From: JAHECE01 sp963780675 | GTDB taxonomy: Bacteria; Actinomycetota; Actinomycetes; Actinomycetales; JAHECE01 | DNA: 64,000 nucleotides | Reading direction: 5' to 3' | Assembly (NCBI GenBank): GCA_963780675.1 | Contig: CAWACR010000010.1 | Coordinates: forward strand, 186,001 to 250,000 | Part shown: piece by piece, positions 17,002 through 25,527 of the stretch | Layout of the letters: the number at the start of each line of letters is the position of its first letter | Numbering within the stretch: position 1 is the first letter of the stretch | Notes under the pieces: generated by a model | What the model was told of the DNA's origin: nothing | Database searches by the model: none | The model's input: the letters and a program-made list of their open reading frames with translations, nothing else | Position numbers and translations under genes: made by a program

Positions 17002-17472
17002 TCAGACCCCCACGCGGGTAACGGGGACCGCGGCGGCTTCGACCGAGCCGGCCTTCCGCACCCGACGCGCCGCCACGAGGGCGGCCGCGAAGAGGAACAG
17101 CGCGTTCATCCCGTGGAGCAGGCCGAGTTCCGGCGTCCCGCCCCGCGCCAGCGTCCCGAGGGTGACCTGTATCCCCACGAGCAGGAAGATCAGCGCGGCC
17201 CACTTCACGCCGCCCGGGATCTTCGCGAAGAACGAGACGATCAGGAGGACGAGGGAGATGGCCGGGATCAGCATGGCCCCGTTCATCCCGTGGATCATGA
17301 AGCCGACGACGCCCGGGAAGGACAGCGACTCGTCCTCCATCGTCGCGGCGTCGAGGACGCCCCCGTCCTGGACCCAGGCGCCCAAGCCGGACAGGGCGTA
17401 GGCGATGGCGCCGGCCTGGACCACGACGGCGATCGCGATCAGGTAGGCGAGAACACGATAGGTAGCCTTCAT
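17002..17472 (-). CDS. Four-helix membrane protein with two HGMN motifs
   Basis: 156 residues, four predicted membrane helices. Helices 2 and 4 each begin with a histidine in the same setting: GFMIHGMNGAMLIPAIS and GLLHGMNALFLFAAALV. With GIQVTLGTLARGG before the second, this resembles one half of the CtaA/Cox15 heme A synthase fold or the DUF6220-type small membrane proteins, so heme or copper binding is possible; this is inference. ATG 17472 heads the unit and the multicopper oxidase follows. The 202-base gap upstream contains a GACGTGACGTG tandem (17655-17680) and an AT-richer patch (17575-17615) that may hold the promoter. Confidence 0.75.
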   Translation of the reverse strand: MKATYRVLAYLIAIAVVVQAGAIAYALSGLGAWVQDGGVLDAATMEDESLSFPGVVGFMIHGMNGAMLIPAISLVLLIVSFFAKIPGGVKWAALIFLLVGIQVTLGTLARGGTPELGLLHGMNALFLFAAALVAARRVRKAGSVEAAAVPVTRVGV

Positions 17473-17674
17473 TTCCGGACCCCCTGGCAGCGCCCCCGCG
17501 CCGCCTTCCGCGAACGAATTGGCCGTGTGGAGTTGTGGGCGGTCCCGAAACCGCTCCCGGGGCTGCCGCTTTCAGGGTGCCACCAATATCTCCGGAGAGC
17601 AACGGCTAAAATCCACGTCCGGCGCCCGAGGATCGGGGCCGTCCTGCCTCGGCCACGTCCACGTCACGTCCACG

Positions 17675-18859
17675 TCACGTCCGGACCCGGCACCACGAGG
17701 GGCCGCGCCGTTCGACGAGCCCGGCGAGCTCGAGGTAGGCGAGCGCCACCTGCACGTCCGCGAGGGCGAGCCCGCCGGTGCGCGCGATCGACTCGGCGCT
17801 CGCGGAGCCCCGGAGCGGGGTGGCCTCGAACACCTGGGACTCCCTGGCGTCCAGCCCCGCCGGAGGCGCGCCGACGGACGGGGGCCGCCCGGCGCCGTCG
17901 TCGGCCTCCCGCGCAGGTGCCAGATCGGACCCCATCGCGCCCACGAGCTCGGTCACCTCCGCCGCGTCGGTGACGCAGACCGCTCCACCCTCGCGCAGGA
18001 GGCGATGGCACCCGGCCGAGACCATCGAGGTGACGGGCCCCGGCACGGCGCCGACCGGCCTCAGGAGCGCCGCGGCATGGGCCGCCGTGCTCAAGGCACC
18101 GGAGCGCCAGGCCGCCTCGACCACCACGGTGCCCTGCGTCATCGCCGCGATCAGCCGGTTCCTCAGGAGGAACCGGGACCGCATGGGAGCGCTGCCGGGC
18201 GGTGCCTCGGCGACAACGGCCCCGGCGGCCTCGATCGCGGCGAGCAGGTCCGTGTTGCCGGCCGGGTAGAAGCGGTCGACGCCGCCCGCCAGCACCGCGA
18301 CCGTGCTCCCCCGCGCCGCGAGCGCCCCACGGTGCGCCGCCGCGTCGATGCCGTACGCACCGCCGGAGACGACGGCGACCGCGCGCTCGGCCAGGCCGGC
18401 CCCGAGATCGGCCGCGACGTGCTGTCCGTACGCGGTGCAGGCCCGCGCCCCGACGACGGCGACCGAGCGGTCGAGCCGCGGGCGCAGCCTCCCGCCCCGG
18501 ACCCACAGGCAGGGAGGGCGGTGCACCCCGAGGTCGTCCAGCCCCGGCGGCCAGTCCGGGTCGTCCGGCAGGAGGAGGTGTCCTCCGAGCCTGGCGAGGA
18601 CGTCGAGCTCGCGCCGCGGGTCGAGGCCGGCGAGCCGGGGCTCCCAGCGCTCCCGGGCCCGACGCCAGCCCGCCGTCGTCCCGACGGCCACCGGGAGCCC
18701 TTCCCGACCGCTCAGCACCCAGTCCAGGGCCGCGACCGTGCCCAGGTGCGCCAGCAACGTCCCCACGGCCTCGTCGCCCGGTTCGGCCAGCCTGCTCCAG
18801 GCCGCCGCCGCGAGGACCGGGTCGGTCGCGTCGAAGGGCACCGCGACGGGCTCAGCCAC
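17675..18859 (-). CDS. dprA: DNA-processing protein DprA
   Basis: 394 residues. DprA loads RecA on incoming single-stranded DNA in transformation; in actinobacteria its role is less clear. The Rossmann-like core shows SVAVVGARACTAYGQ, VSGGAYGIDAAAHRGAL and FLLRNRLIAAMTQGTVVVEA; the C-terminal segment (RTGGLALADVQVALAYLELA) is the winged-helix domain. GTG 18859 overlaps the comM stop by eight bases, so the pair is co-transcribed. Confidence 0.93.
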   Translation of the reverse strand: MAEPVAVPFDATDPVLAAAAWSRLAEPGDEAVGTLLAHLGTVAALDWVLSGREGLPVAVGTTAGWRRARERWEPRLAGLDPRRELDVLARLGGHLLLPDDPDWPPGLDDLGVHRPPCLWVRGGRLRPRLDRSVAVVGARACTAYGQHVAADLGAGLAERAVAVVSGGAYGIDAAAHRGALAARGSTVAVLAGGVDRFYPAGNTDLLAAIEAAGAVVAEAPPGSAPMRSRFLLRNRLIAAMTQGTVVVEAAWRSGALSTAAHAAALLRPVGAVPGPVTSMVSAGCHRLLREGGAVCVTDAAEVTELVGAMGSDLAPAREADDGAGRPPSVGAPPAGLDARESQVFEATPLRGSASAESIARTGGLALADVQVALAYLELAGLVERRGPSWCRVRT

Positions 18860-20399
18860 CGTGACCTCGCGTGCGCAGTCCCAGGGCGAGACCGACGTCG
18901 TCCCGGGTGGGCCTGTCGCGTCCCGCCAGGTCGGCGACGGTCCACGCCAGTCTCAGCACCCGGTCGACCCCGCGCAGGCTCAGCGCCCCGCGGTCGAGCG
19001 CCCGGTCCAGGTCCGTGGTCACGCCCGGCCCGGCCGACGCCGTCACGTCGCGCAGCCACCAGCCCGGTACCTCGGCGTTGAGGTGCCAGGGTGTGCCCCG
19101 CAGGCGCTCGGCCTGGACGTCGCGCGCCTGCCGGACGCGCGCGGCCACCTCGAGGGAGGTCTCGGCCGTCCCGCTCAGCGCGAGCGTGGCACGTGTCACG
19201 GCGGGCACCTCCACCTGGATGTCCACGCGGTCGAGGAGCGGGCCCGAGAGCCGGCCGAAGTACCGTCGGCGCGCTAGCGGGGAGCACGTGCAGTCGAGCG
19301 CCTTGCCGACGCCGCGCCCGCACGGGCAGGGGTTCGCCGCGAGGACCAGCTGGAAGCGCGCCGGGTACCGAGCCGCGCCTCTGGCGCGGTGCAGCACCAG
19401 CTCGCCGTGCTCGAGGGGCTGGCGCAGCGTCTCGAGCACCCGCGGCGAGAACTCGGGCGCCTCGTCGAGGAACAGGACGCCGCGGTGGGCGCGGGAGGCC
19501 GCCCCCGGTCGCGGTACGCCCGACCCGCCCCCGACGACGGCGGCGGGCGTGGCGGTGTGGTGGGGGTCCTCGAACGGCGGCCGACGGATCAGACCGGTGC
19601 TCGCGTCGAACGTGCCCGCGAGCGAGTGGACCGACGTGACCTCGACCGCCTCGCCGTCGGTGAGGTCGGGCAGCACCCCGGGCAGGCGCTCCGCCAGCAT
19701 GGTCTTGCCCGCGCCCGGCGGGCCGACGAGGAGCAGGTGGTGACCCCCCGCTGCAGCGACCTCGAGCGCGTGCCGCGCCTCGCGCTGGCCGAGGACGTCG
19801 GCGAGGTCCGGGGCAGTGCCCGGGCGGGCGTCGTCGTCGACCCTGCGGACCGGGTCCGACGGCGCGAGCCCGGTCGGGTCCGCGACCTCGCCCCCGTACA
19901 GGCGCACGACCTCGGCCAGGTGCCGCACGCCGATCACCTCGGCGCCGTCGACCAGCTCGGCCTCACGGGCGTTCGCCGCGGGCACCATCACCCGGGTGCA
20001 CCCTCCCCGCACCGCGGCCGCGACCGCCGGCAGGACGCCCCGCACGGGGTGCACGCGACCGTCGAGGCCGAGCTCACCGAGGTGGACGGCCCGGGCGGGC
20101 AGCACGGCGTCGATGAGGTCCGCGGCGGCGAGCGTCGCCACCGCGATGCTCAAGTCGAAGCCGGATCCTGACTTGGGCAGGGACGCGGGCGAGAGGTTGA
20201 CCGTCACCTTGCGCGAGGGCCACGTGAGCCCGCAGGACGTGACGGCGGCGCGGACGCGGTCGCGCGCCTCCGAGAGCGAGGCGTCGGGGAGCCCCACGAG
20301 GGTGAAGCCGGGCAGTGCCGGAGCGAGGTGGGACTCGACCTCCACGAGGTGACCGCTGAGCCCGACCAGGGCGACGGCCCACGTCCTGCCGAGCGCCAT
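18852..20399 (-). CDS. YifB/ComM-family Mg-chelatase-like AAA+ ATPase
   Basis: 515 residues. ComM-type helicases promote branch migration during recombination of incoming DNA. N-terminal Lon-protease-like ChlI domain (GLSGHLVEVESHLAPALPGF), Walker A LLVGPPGAGKTMLAERLPG, Walker B region GVLFLDEAPEFSP, a cysteine-rich stretch ANPCPCGRGVGKALDCTCS and the C-terminal Mg-chelatase domain. ATG 20399 overlaps the yraN stop by one base (TGATG). It lies in the conserved yraN-comM-dprA run. Confidence 0.94.
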   Translation of the reverse strand: MALGRTWAVALVGLSGHLVEVESHLAPALPGFTLVGLPDASLSEARDRVRAAVTSCGLTWPSRKVTVNLSPASLPKSGSGFDLSIAVATLAAADLIDAVLPARAVHLGELGLDGRVHPVRGVLPAVAAAVRGGCTRVMVPAANAREAELVDGAEVIGVRHLAEVVRLYGGEVADPTGLAPSDPVRRVDDDARPGTAPDLADVLGQREARHALEVAAAGGHHLLLVGPPGAGKTMLAERLPGVLPDLTDGEAVEVTSVHSLAGTFDASTGLIRRPPFEDPHHTATPAAVVGGGSGVPRPGAASRAHRGVLFLDEAPEFSPRVLETLRQPLEHGELVLHRARGAARYPARFQLVLAANPCPCGRGVGKALDCTCSPLARRRYFGRLSGPLLDRVDIQVEVPAVTRATLALSGTAETSLEVAARVRQARDVQAERLRGTPWHLNAEVPGWWLRDVTASAGPGVTTDLDRALDRGALSLRGVDRVLRLAWTVADLAGRDRPTRDDVGLALGLRTRGHGG

Positions 20400-20755
20400 C
20401 AGACGACCCCGCGCAGGTGCTCCACGTGCGCAGCACCCGAGCGCCGGCGGATCACCGCGACCACGTCGATCCGCACCCCCGCCGCGTGCAGGTCGTGCGC
20501 GCTCAGCCACTCCGCGGCGAGCCGCCGCAGCCGGGCGACCTTGGCCCGGGTCACCGCCTCCGCCGGATGACCGAAACCGGTTCCGGACCGGGTCTTGACC
20601 TCCACGACCACCACGTCGTCGCCGTCCATCGCCACGATGTCCAGCTCACCGGACGGCCCGCGCCAGTTCCTGTCCAGCACCTCCAGCCCGCTCTCCGTGA
20701 GCAGCCGCACGGCGACCCGCTCCCCGTACGCCCCGACGCCGTCCTTTGCCCGCAT
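20399..20755 (-). CDS. UPF0102 (YraN) endonuclease-like protein
   Basis: 118 residues. YraN proteins have a restriction-endonuclease-like fold; their job is not established. Conserved features: GAYGERVAVRLLTESGLEVLDRNWR, GELDIVAMDGDDVVVVEVKTR (E-x-D ... E-V-K, the PD-(D/E)xK-like core). ATG 20755 was chosen because the conserved region starts eight residues later. Confidence 0.92.
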   Translation of the reverse strand: MRAKDGVGAYGERVAVRLLTESGLEVLDRNWRGPSGELDIVAMDGDDVVVVEVKTRSGTGFGHPAEAVTRAKVARLRRLAAEWLSAHDLHAAGVRIDVVAVIRRRSGAAHVEHLRGVV

Positions 20756-20891
20756 CGTCGACCACCTCCGAGGGTGATCCTCGGCGGACCTCGCCCCGGG
20801 CGGCGCTCCGGGTGGTCGGCCCGGTGGACAGGGCCCCGGCATCGCCGCCTGGGGAGGAGTCGCGCACGCGAGCGGCCGGGCCGGCGCGACG

Positions 20892-20958
20892 AACGGCCCG
20901 GCCCCCGGGGAGGGGTCGGGCCGTTCGGGTGGACCTCACCGGGCCGCCCGGCCCGGTG
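20892..20958 (-). terminator. Two GC hairpins after the SHOCT gene
   Basis: CACCGGGCC-GCCC-GGCCCGGTG (20937-20958, 9-bp perfect) lies ten bases past the SHOCT stop, followed by a second hairpin at 20892-20925 (13-bp stem with one mismatch). Neither has a T-tail. The rest of the 212-base gap to yraN (20756-20967) shows nothing else. Confidence 0.6.
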
Positions 20959-20967
20959 GAGGAGAGG

Positions 20968-21348
20968 TCAGGCGAGCGCCTTGACCTTGAGCGCGTCGTA
21001 CTCGGCCTGGGTGATGGCGCCGGAGTCGAGCAGCGACTTCGCCGAGGCGATCTGGTCGGCCGGGCTCGTCGCGGTGGTGGCGACGGACTGGATGTACTTG
21101 TCCGTCATGGCCTTCTGGGCCTGGGCCGCCGCCAGCGAGCGCTCGGTCATCCCCTTGCCGCGTGCGATGAGGTAGACGAGGGCGGTGAGGAAGGGGAAGA
21201 ACACCAGCGCGATGATCCAGATCGCCTTGGCGAAGCCACCGAGCTCACCGTCACGGAAGAGGTCGCCGATGATGTTGAAGAACACCATCAGGTAGGCGAT
21301 GAAGAAGAAGCTCCAGACCAGGAGCCAGAGGAAGTGGGTGAAGTCCAT
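20968..21348 (-). CDS. SHOCT-domain membrane protein
   Basis: 126 residues. Two predicted membrane helices (LVWSFFFIAYLMVFFNII and AIWIIALVFFPFLTALVYLI), as in the phospholipase D-nuclease N-terminal (PLDc_N) domain, then a short helix and a C-terminal SHOCT motif (QIASAKSLLDSGAITQAEYD). SHOCT is an oligomerisation module; function unknown. A good ribosome-binding site (AAAGGACC) precedes ATG 21348. Confidence 0.85.
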   Translation of the reverse strand: MDFTHFLWLLVWSFFFIAYLMVFFNIIGDLFRDGELGGFAKAIWIIALVFFPFLTALVYLIARGKGMTERSLAAAQAQKAMTDKYIQSVATTATSPADQIASAKSLLDSGAITQAEYDALKVKALA

Positions 21349-21392
21349 CGGGAGGTCCTTTCGGCGGGCACCGCCGGGGAAGCCCGGCGGTC

Positions 21393-21398
21393 GGTATA
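21393..21398 (-). promoter_or_regulatory. Candidate -10 box for the SHOCT gene
   Basis: TATACC on the minus strand about 45 bases before the start, in a locally AT-richer patch (CTAACGTTTCGGGGTATACC). No clear -35 box. Confidence 0.4.
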
Positions 21399-21473
21399 CC
21401 CCGAAACGTTAGCGATCCCTCAGCCTGCTGACGAACCGCTGCACCATGGCCGACGGCGCCGCGCGCCCGTCGC

Positions 21474-21776
21474 TCAGGGAAGGCTGAGCTCCGCCTTCGC
21501 CAGTTCCTCCACGTTGACGTCCTTGAACGTGACCACCCGCACCGTCTTCACGAAGCGCGCCGACCGGTAGACGTCCCAGACCCACGCATCGGCGAGCGTG
21601 AGCTCGAAGAACACCTCGCCGCCGGCCGAACGGACCTGCAGGTCGACGTGATTGGCCAGGTAGAAGCGCCGTTCGGTCTCGACGACGTACGAGAACAGCC
21701 CGACGACGTCCCGGTACTCGCGGTAGAGCGCGAGCTCCATGTCGGTCTCGTAGTTCTCCAGGTCCTCAGCGCTCAC
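21474..21776 (-). CDS. DUF2469 family protein
   Basis: 100 residues, nearly invariant in actinobacteria (Rv2901c family): EDLENYETDMELALYREYRD at the start, then VETERRFYLANHVDLQVRS. Function unknown. Its GTG start (21776) overlaps the rnhB stop by four bases, so it is the last gene of the lepB-rnhB unit. Confidence 0.95.
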   Translation of the reverse strand: MSAEDLENYETDMELALYREYRDVVGLFSYVVETERRFYLANHVDLQVRSAGGEVFFELTLADAWVWDVYRSARFVKTVRVVTFKDVNVEELAKAELSLP

Positions 21777-22630
21777 GGCTCCATCATGCCGTCTACCAGG
21801 GCCGCCTCGCGCCGCTCCCCCGGGTCACGGGCCGCCCCGTCGGGGACCACCGGGGCACCCACGCCGGCGTGACCGAGATCACCTGCGTCGTCGTCCCCGC
21901 CGTCCTCGTCCCCACCGTCCCCGGCGCCCCCGTTCCGGACGGGAAGCCGCCAGCTCACGCGGTGCTGTGCACTCGGGCCGAGCGCCCGGAGGGCGGCGAG
22001 GTGCTCGGGCACGGCGTACCCCTTGTTGACCGCCCAGCCGTAGCCCGGGTGCTCGCCGTCGAGCACCGTCATGAGGCCGTCCCGTTCGCACTTGGCGAGG
22101 ACGCTGGCGGCCGCGACGACGGCGCAGGTCAGGTCGGCCTTCACCCGCGTGTGGACCACGGGGGTCTCCCAGGGGAGGGGGTCGTGGTCGAAGAGGTCGC
22201 CCTGTGATGGTGGGGCGAGCCAGTTGTGCGAGCCGTCGAGGATCACGGCCTCGGGCCACACCCCGGCCGCGCGCAGGTCGGCCAGGGCGCGGCGCGCGGC
22301 GGTCCGCAGCGCCGCCACGATGCCGAACGCGTCGATCTCCCCGGCGGAGGCGTGGCCGACGGCGCCGGCGACGCACCAGCGCCGTACCGGCCCGCGCAGC
22401 GACTCCCGCGCCGCGGGCGTGAGCAGCTTGGAGTCGCGCAGGCCCTGGGGGGCCGCGCGCGTGGCGAGGTCGACGACGACGACACCGACGCTCACCGGTC
22501 CGGCCAGGGCGCCGCGGCCGACCTCGTCGACGCCCCCGACGAGGGTGTGCCCCGACCGCAGGAGGGCACGTTCGAACGTGCGCGTCGGCGCGCGGGACCC
22601 GGGCGAGCGGGATCCGGACGCGGGGGTCAC
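21773..22630 (-). CDS. rnhB: Ribonuclease HII
   Basis: 285 residues; longer than usual because of an Asp/Gly-rich C-terminal tail. Cuts RNA in RNA-DNA hybrids and at single ribonucleotides. Catalytic acids are visible in GGVDEVGRGALAGPV (Asp, Glu) and VILDGSHNW (Asp), plus AAASVLAKCERD and HPGYGWAVNKGY. The GTG at 22630 overlaps the lepB stop (GTGA). The tail (GGAGDGGDEDGGDDDAGDLG) is low-complexity and has no known role. Confidence 0.95.
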   Translation of the reverse strand: MTPASGSRSPGSRAPTRTFERALLRSGHTLVGGVDEVGRGALAGPVSVGVVVVDLATRAAPQGLRDSKLLTPAARESLRGPVRRWCVAGAVGHASAGEIDAFGIVAALRTAARRALADLRAAGVWPEAVILDGSHNWLAPPSQGDLFDHDPLPWETPVVHTRVKADLTCAVVAAASVLAKCERDGLMTVLDGEHPGYGWAVNKGYAVPEHLAALRALGPSAQHRVSWRLPVRNGGAGDGGDEDGGDDDAGDLGHAGVGAPVVPDGAARDPGERREAALVDGMMEP

Positions 22631-23388
22631 GGCCCGGTGGGTGCCGGCACGTCGGCGAAGGTCGCCGTCGGGTCGCGCAGGACGGCGATCCGGTCGAGCG
22701 GCCACAGGACCACGAAAGCGGTGCCCACCACGTCCTCGACCGGGACCATCCCGCCGCCCGGATCGCCCAGGTGGGCCCGGGAGTCCTGGGAGTTCTGGCG
22801 GTTGTCACCCATCACCCACAGGTGGTCGGCGGGGACGACGACGTCGAACTCGAACTCGCTCGGGATGCTCCCGGGCCTCAGATACGGCTCGTCGATCGAG
22901 GCGCCGTTGACCGTGAGCCTGCCCTCGGCGTCGCAACAGGCGACGCTGTCACCGGGGAGGCCGATGACCCGCTTGATGAGGTGCTCCCCGGCGTCCGGCG
23001 GGAGCAGCCCGACGAAGGTGAGGGTCCGCTTCGCGGCCTCGGCGAGCGGGCTCGACGGCTCCGTCGGGCCGAAGCCCAGCCACCCTCCGGGGTCCTTGAA
23101 CACGACGATGTCGCCGCGTTCGAGGGAGAACGGGCCGGGGGTGAGCTTGCTGACCAGCACGCGGTCGCCCTCGACCAGGGTGTCGTGCATCGACGCGCTG
23201 GGGATGTAGAACGCCTGCGCAAGGAACGTCTTGATGACCAACGAGAGGGCCAGCGCCGAGACGATGATCAGAAGGGTCTCGCGTGCAGCGGCCGACATCC
23301 GCGGACGGCTCCGACGTCGCGGCGGTCGTTCGCGCCGCTCCGCTGGCTCCGCCGGCGACTCGTCGCCGGCTTCCGGATCGACGCTCAC
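22627..23388 (-). CDS. lepB: Signal peptidase I
   Basis: 253 residues. Removes signal peptides from exported proteins at the membrane. After a charged Pro/Arg/Glu-rich cytoplasmic leader, one membrane helix (LLIIVSALALSLVIKTFLAQ) leads to the catalytic serine in YIPSASMHDTL and the catalytic lysine in HLIKRVIGLPGDSV; box E is VMGDNRQNSQDSR. The GTG at 23388 was chosen because GGAGG lies just upstream (GGAGGGTCGC-GTG); a longer form from 23424 is possible but has no such site. Confidence 0.95.
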   Translation of the reverse strand: MSVDPEAGDESPAEPAERRERPPRRRSRPRMSAAARETLLIIVSALALSLVIKTFLAQAFYIPSASMHDTLVEGDRVLVSKLTPGPFSLERGDIVVFKDPGGWLGFGPTEPSSPLAEAAKRTLTFVGLLPPDAGEHLIKRVIGLPGDSVACCDAEGRLTVNGASIDEPYLRPGSIPSEFEFDVVVPADHLWVMGDNRQNSQDSRAHLGDPGGGMVPVEDVVGTAFVVLWPLDRIAVLRDPTATFADVPAPTGP

Positions 23389-23449
23389 GCGACCCTCCAG
23401 GACGTGAGGGGCGCCGTCGGCCACGCGGGCCGACGGCGCCTCGGGCGGG

Positions 23450-23809
23450 TCAGTGCGCTGCCGGGGTGTCGCGCTTCTCGCGGATCTTGGCCTTCTTGCC
23501 GCGCAGCGCGCGGAGGTAGTAAAGCTTCGCGCGACGCACGTCGCCGCGGGTCACGACGTCGATGTGGTCGATCGTCGGGGAGTGCACGGGGAACGTGCGC
23601 TCGACGCCGACGCCGAAGCTGATCTTGCGGACGGTGAAGGTCTCGCGGACGCCGCCGCCGGACCGGGCGATGACGACGCCCTGGAAGACCTGGATGCGGG
23701 AGCGGGTGCCCTCGACGACCTTGACGTGGACCTTCAGGGTGTCCCCGGCGCGGAAGGAGGGGACGTCGGTCCGCAGCGAGGCGGCGTCGACGGAGTCCAG
23801 GATGTGCAT
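23450..23809 (-). CDS. rplS: 50S ribosomal protein L19
   Basis: 119 residues. L19 sits at the 30S-50S interface. Typical sequence: VPSFRAGDTLKVHVKVVEGT, RIQVFQGVVIARSG, RKISFGVGVERTFPVHSP and RRAKLYYLRALRGKKAKIRE. ATG 23809 (HILDSVDAASLR). It is transcribed from its own leader region. Confidence 0.97.
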   Translation of the reverse strand: MHILDSVDAASLRTDVPSFRAGDTLKVHVKVVEGTRSRIQVFQGVVIARSGGGVRETFTVRKISFGVGVERTFPVHSPTIDHIDVVTRGDVRRAKLYYLRALRGKKAKIREKRDTPAAH

Positions 23810-24037
23810 GTCAGCTGCTTCCCGCGCGTGCCACAGGTCACCCGCGATGGTCGTGGCGGACGACTCCGCCGGATCATCGGTTGACTGTCGGCGCGTCCGG
23901 CCTGCTGTCCGGCGGCTCCCCTGTGGCAGAGCCGCCGCAGACCGATCCCAGTGCGCACGACCGCACGAGTCTGCCACAGATCGCACGCCGGACGTGAACC
24001 GCTCCCCCGCTCCCCGCTCCGGCGTGGTCAGCCGTGG
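23810..24037 (-). promoter_or_regulatory. rplS leader: promoter-like box and hairpin
   Basis: On the minus strand GATCTGTGGCAGACTC places an extended -10-like TGG-CAGACT at 23968-23973, about 160 bases before the start. Downstream, GGCGGCTC pairs with GAGCCGCC (23911-23936). A very similar box stands before rpsP. The hairpin may belong to a ribosomal-protein leader, which is inference. Confidence 0.45.
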
Positions 24038-25526
24038 TCAGGAGTCCGCGCGGCTCAGGGGACGCACCATCACCACGTCCCGGTGCGCCTGCCCGCCCAC
24101 CCGGAAGACCCGCTCGCCCACCAGCCGGTACCCCGCTCGCTCGTAGAAGCGCCGGGCGCGGCGGTTCCCCCGGTTGGTGCCGAGCCAGACGGCGGCGTAG
24201 GGCACGCCGTCGACCCGGCGGGCGGCGAGGTCGTCGTGGGCCGCCGAGACGAGGGCGTCCGCGAGGCCCGTCCCGTGGAACGCGGCCCGCACGTAGCACT
24301 TGCTCAGCTCCGCCGCGGGGCGCTGGACGACGACGGCGGCCACCTCGTCGGCGGCGGGCGGCTCCTGCGGGCTGCGTGGCAGGACGCTCAGCGTGTAGCC
24401 CAGGAGAGGGGACGCCGGTTCGGGAGATCCGGGAGATCCGGGCAGCTCGGGCGGCCCGGGTCGCTCCGCGGCCTCGGCGACGAGGATCGCGTACCGGCCG
24501 GGCTCGGCGAGGTAGTCGGCGAACCGATCGGCGGTGAGGTGCTCGGCGACGAAGGCGACGACGTCGTGGGGGTCGGTCCCGGGAGGGCAGGCGAGCGGAA
24601 AGGTGTCCGCCGCGAGGTCGGCGAGGGCGGCGGCGTCGTCGGCGCGCGCGGGGCGCACGACGACGCGCCGCAGCCCCCCGGCCCCGACCAGCCAGCCCGA
24701 CCGCGCCAGGGACGCGCGATCGGCCCGGTCGAGGGTCGTGACGTCGAGCCGGGCGAGCATGTCGGGCCGGCGTGCGGCGGTGCGCTCGAGGGCGCGATCC
24801 CGGCGCCACCGCGAGATCCGGCCGTGGTGGCCGGAGCGGAGCACCTCCGGGACCTCGTGACCGCGCCACTCGAGGGGTCGGGTGTAGACGGGCCCCTCGA
24901 GGAGGCCCGCCGCGCCGTGCGACTCCTCCACGAGCGACTCCGCGTTGCCGATCACGCCGGGCAGCAACCGGGCCACGGCCTCGATCACCACCAGGGCCGC
25001 GACCTCGCCGCCGTTGAGGACGTAGTCGCCGATCGAGACCTCGCGGACCCGAGCCGTCCCGGCCGCCGCGTAGTGCTCCGCCACGCGGGAGTCGATCCCC
25101 TCGTAGCGGCCGCACGCGACCACCAGACGGGCGCCGTCGGCCATCGCCGCGGCGAGCTCCTCGGCCAGGGCCTGGGTGAACGGTTCACCGGCGGGGGTGG
25201 GAACGAGGAGGACGGGCGGGACGCCACCGGCCGACCCGCCCACGACGGTGTCCACCGCCGGGTCTGTGTCCGGGTGTGTCCGGGTCCGTGTCCGGGTCCG
25301 CCGCAAGGACGGCGTCCAGCGCCCGACCCCAGACGTCCGGGCGCATGACCATCCCGGCCCCGCCGCCGGCCGGGGTGTCGTCGACGGTCCGGTGCCGGTC
25401 CTCCGCCCAGTCCCGCAGGTCGTGGACCCGGACGTCCAGGACACCGGACCGGCGCGCCTTGCCCACCAGGGAGAGGTCGAGCGGGGCGAGGTACTCCGGG
25501 AAGATCGTGACGACGTCGATGCGCAC
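24038..25526 (-). CDS. trmD: tRNA (guanine37-N1)-methyltransferase fused to a GNAT domain (one frame break)
   Basis: About 496 residues once corrected; normal TrmD is near 240. The N-terminal part is TrmD (DVVTIFPEYLAPLDLSLVGK, DDTPAGGGAGMVMRPDVW, ARLVVACGRYEGIDSRVAE, SIGDYVLNGGEVAALVVIEA). Without any stop it continues after LARSGWLVGAGG into an acetyltransferase (RRVVVRPARADDAAALADLA, YVRAAFHGTGLADALVSAA, LGTNRGNRRARRFYERAGY). A tandem DPDT-coding repeat near 25260-25300 contains a frame break at about 25275; one extra base or two missing bases explain it. GTG 25526 follows the rimM stop. TrmD methylates G37 of tRNAs; the GNAT substrate is unknown. Confidence 0.87.
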
Positions 25527-25527
25527 G

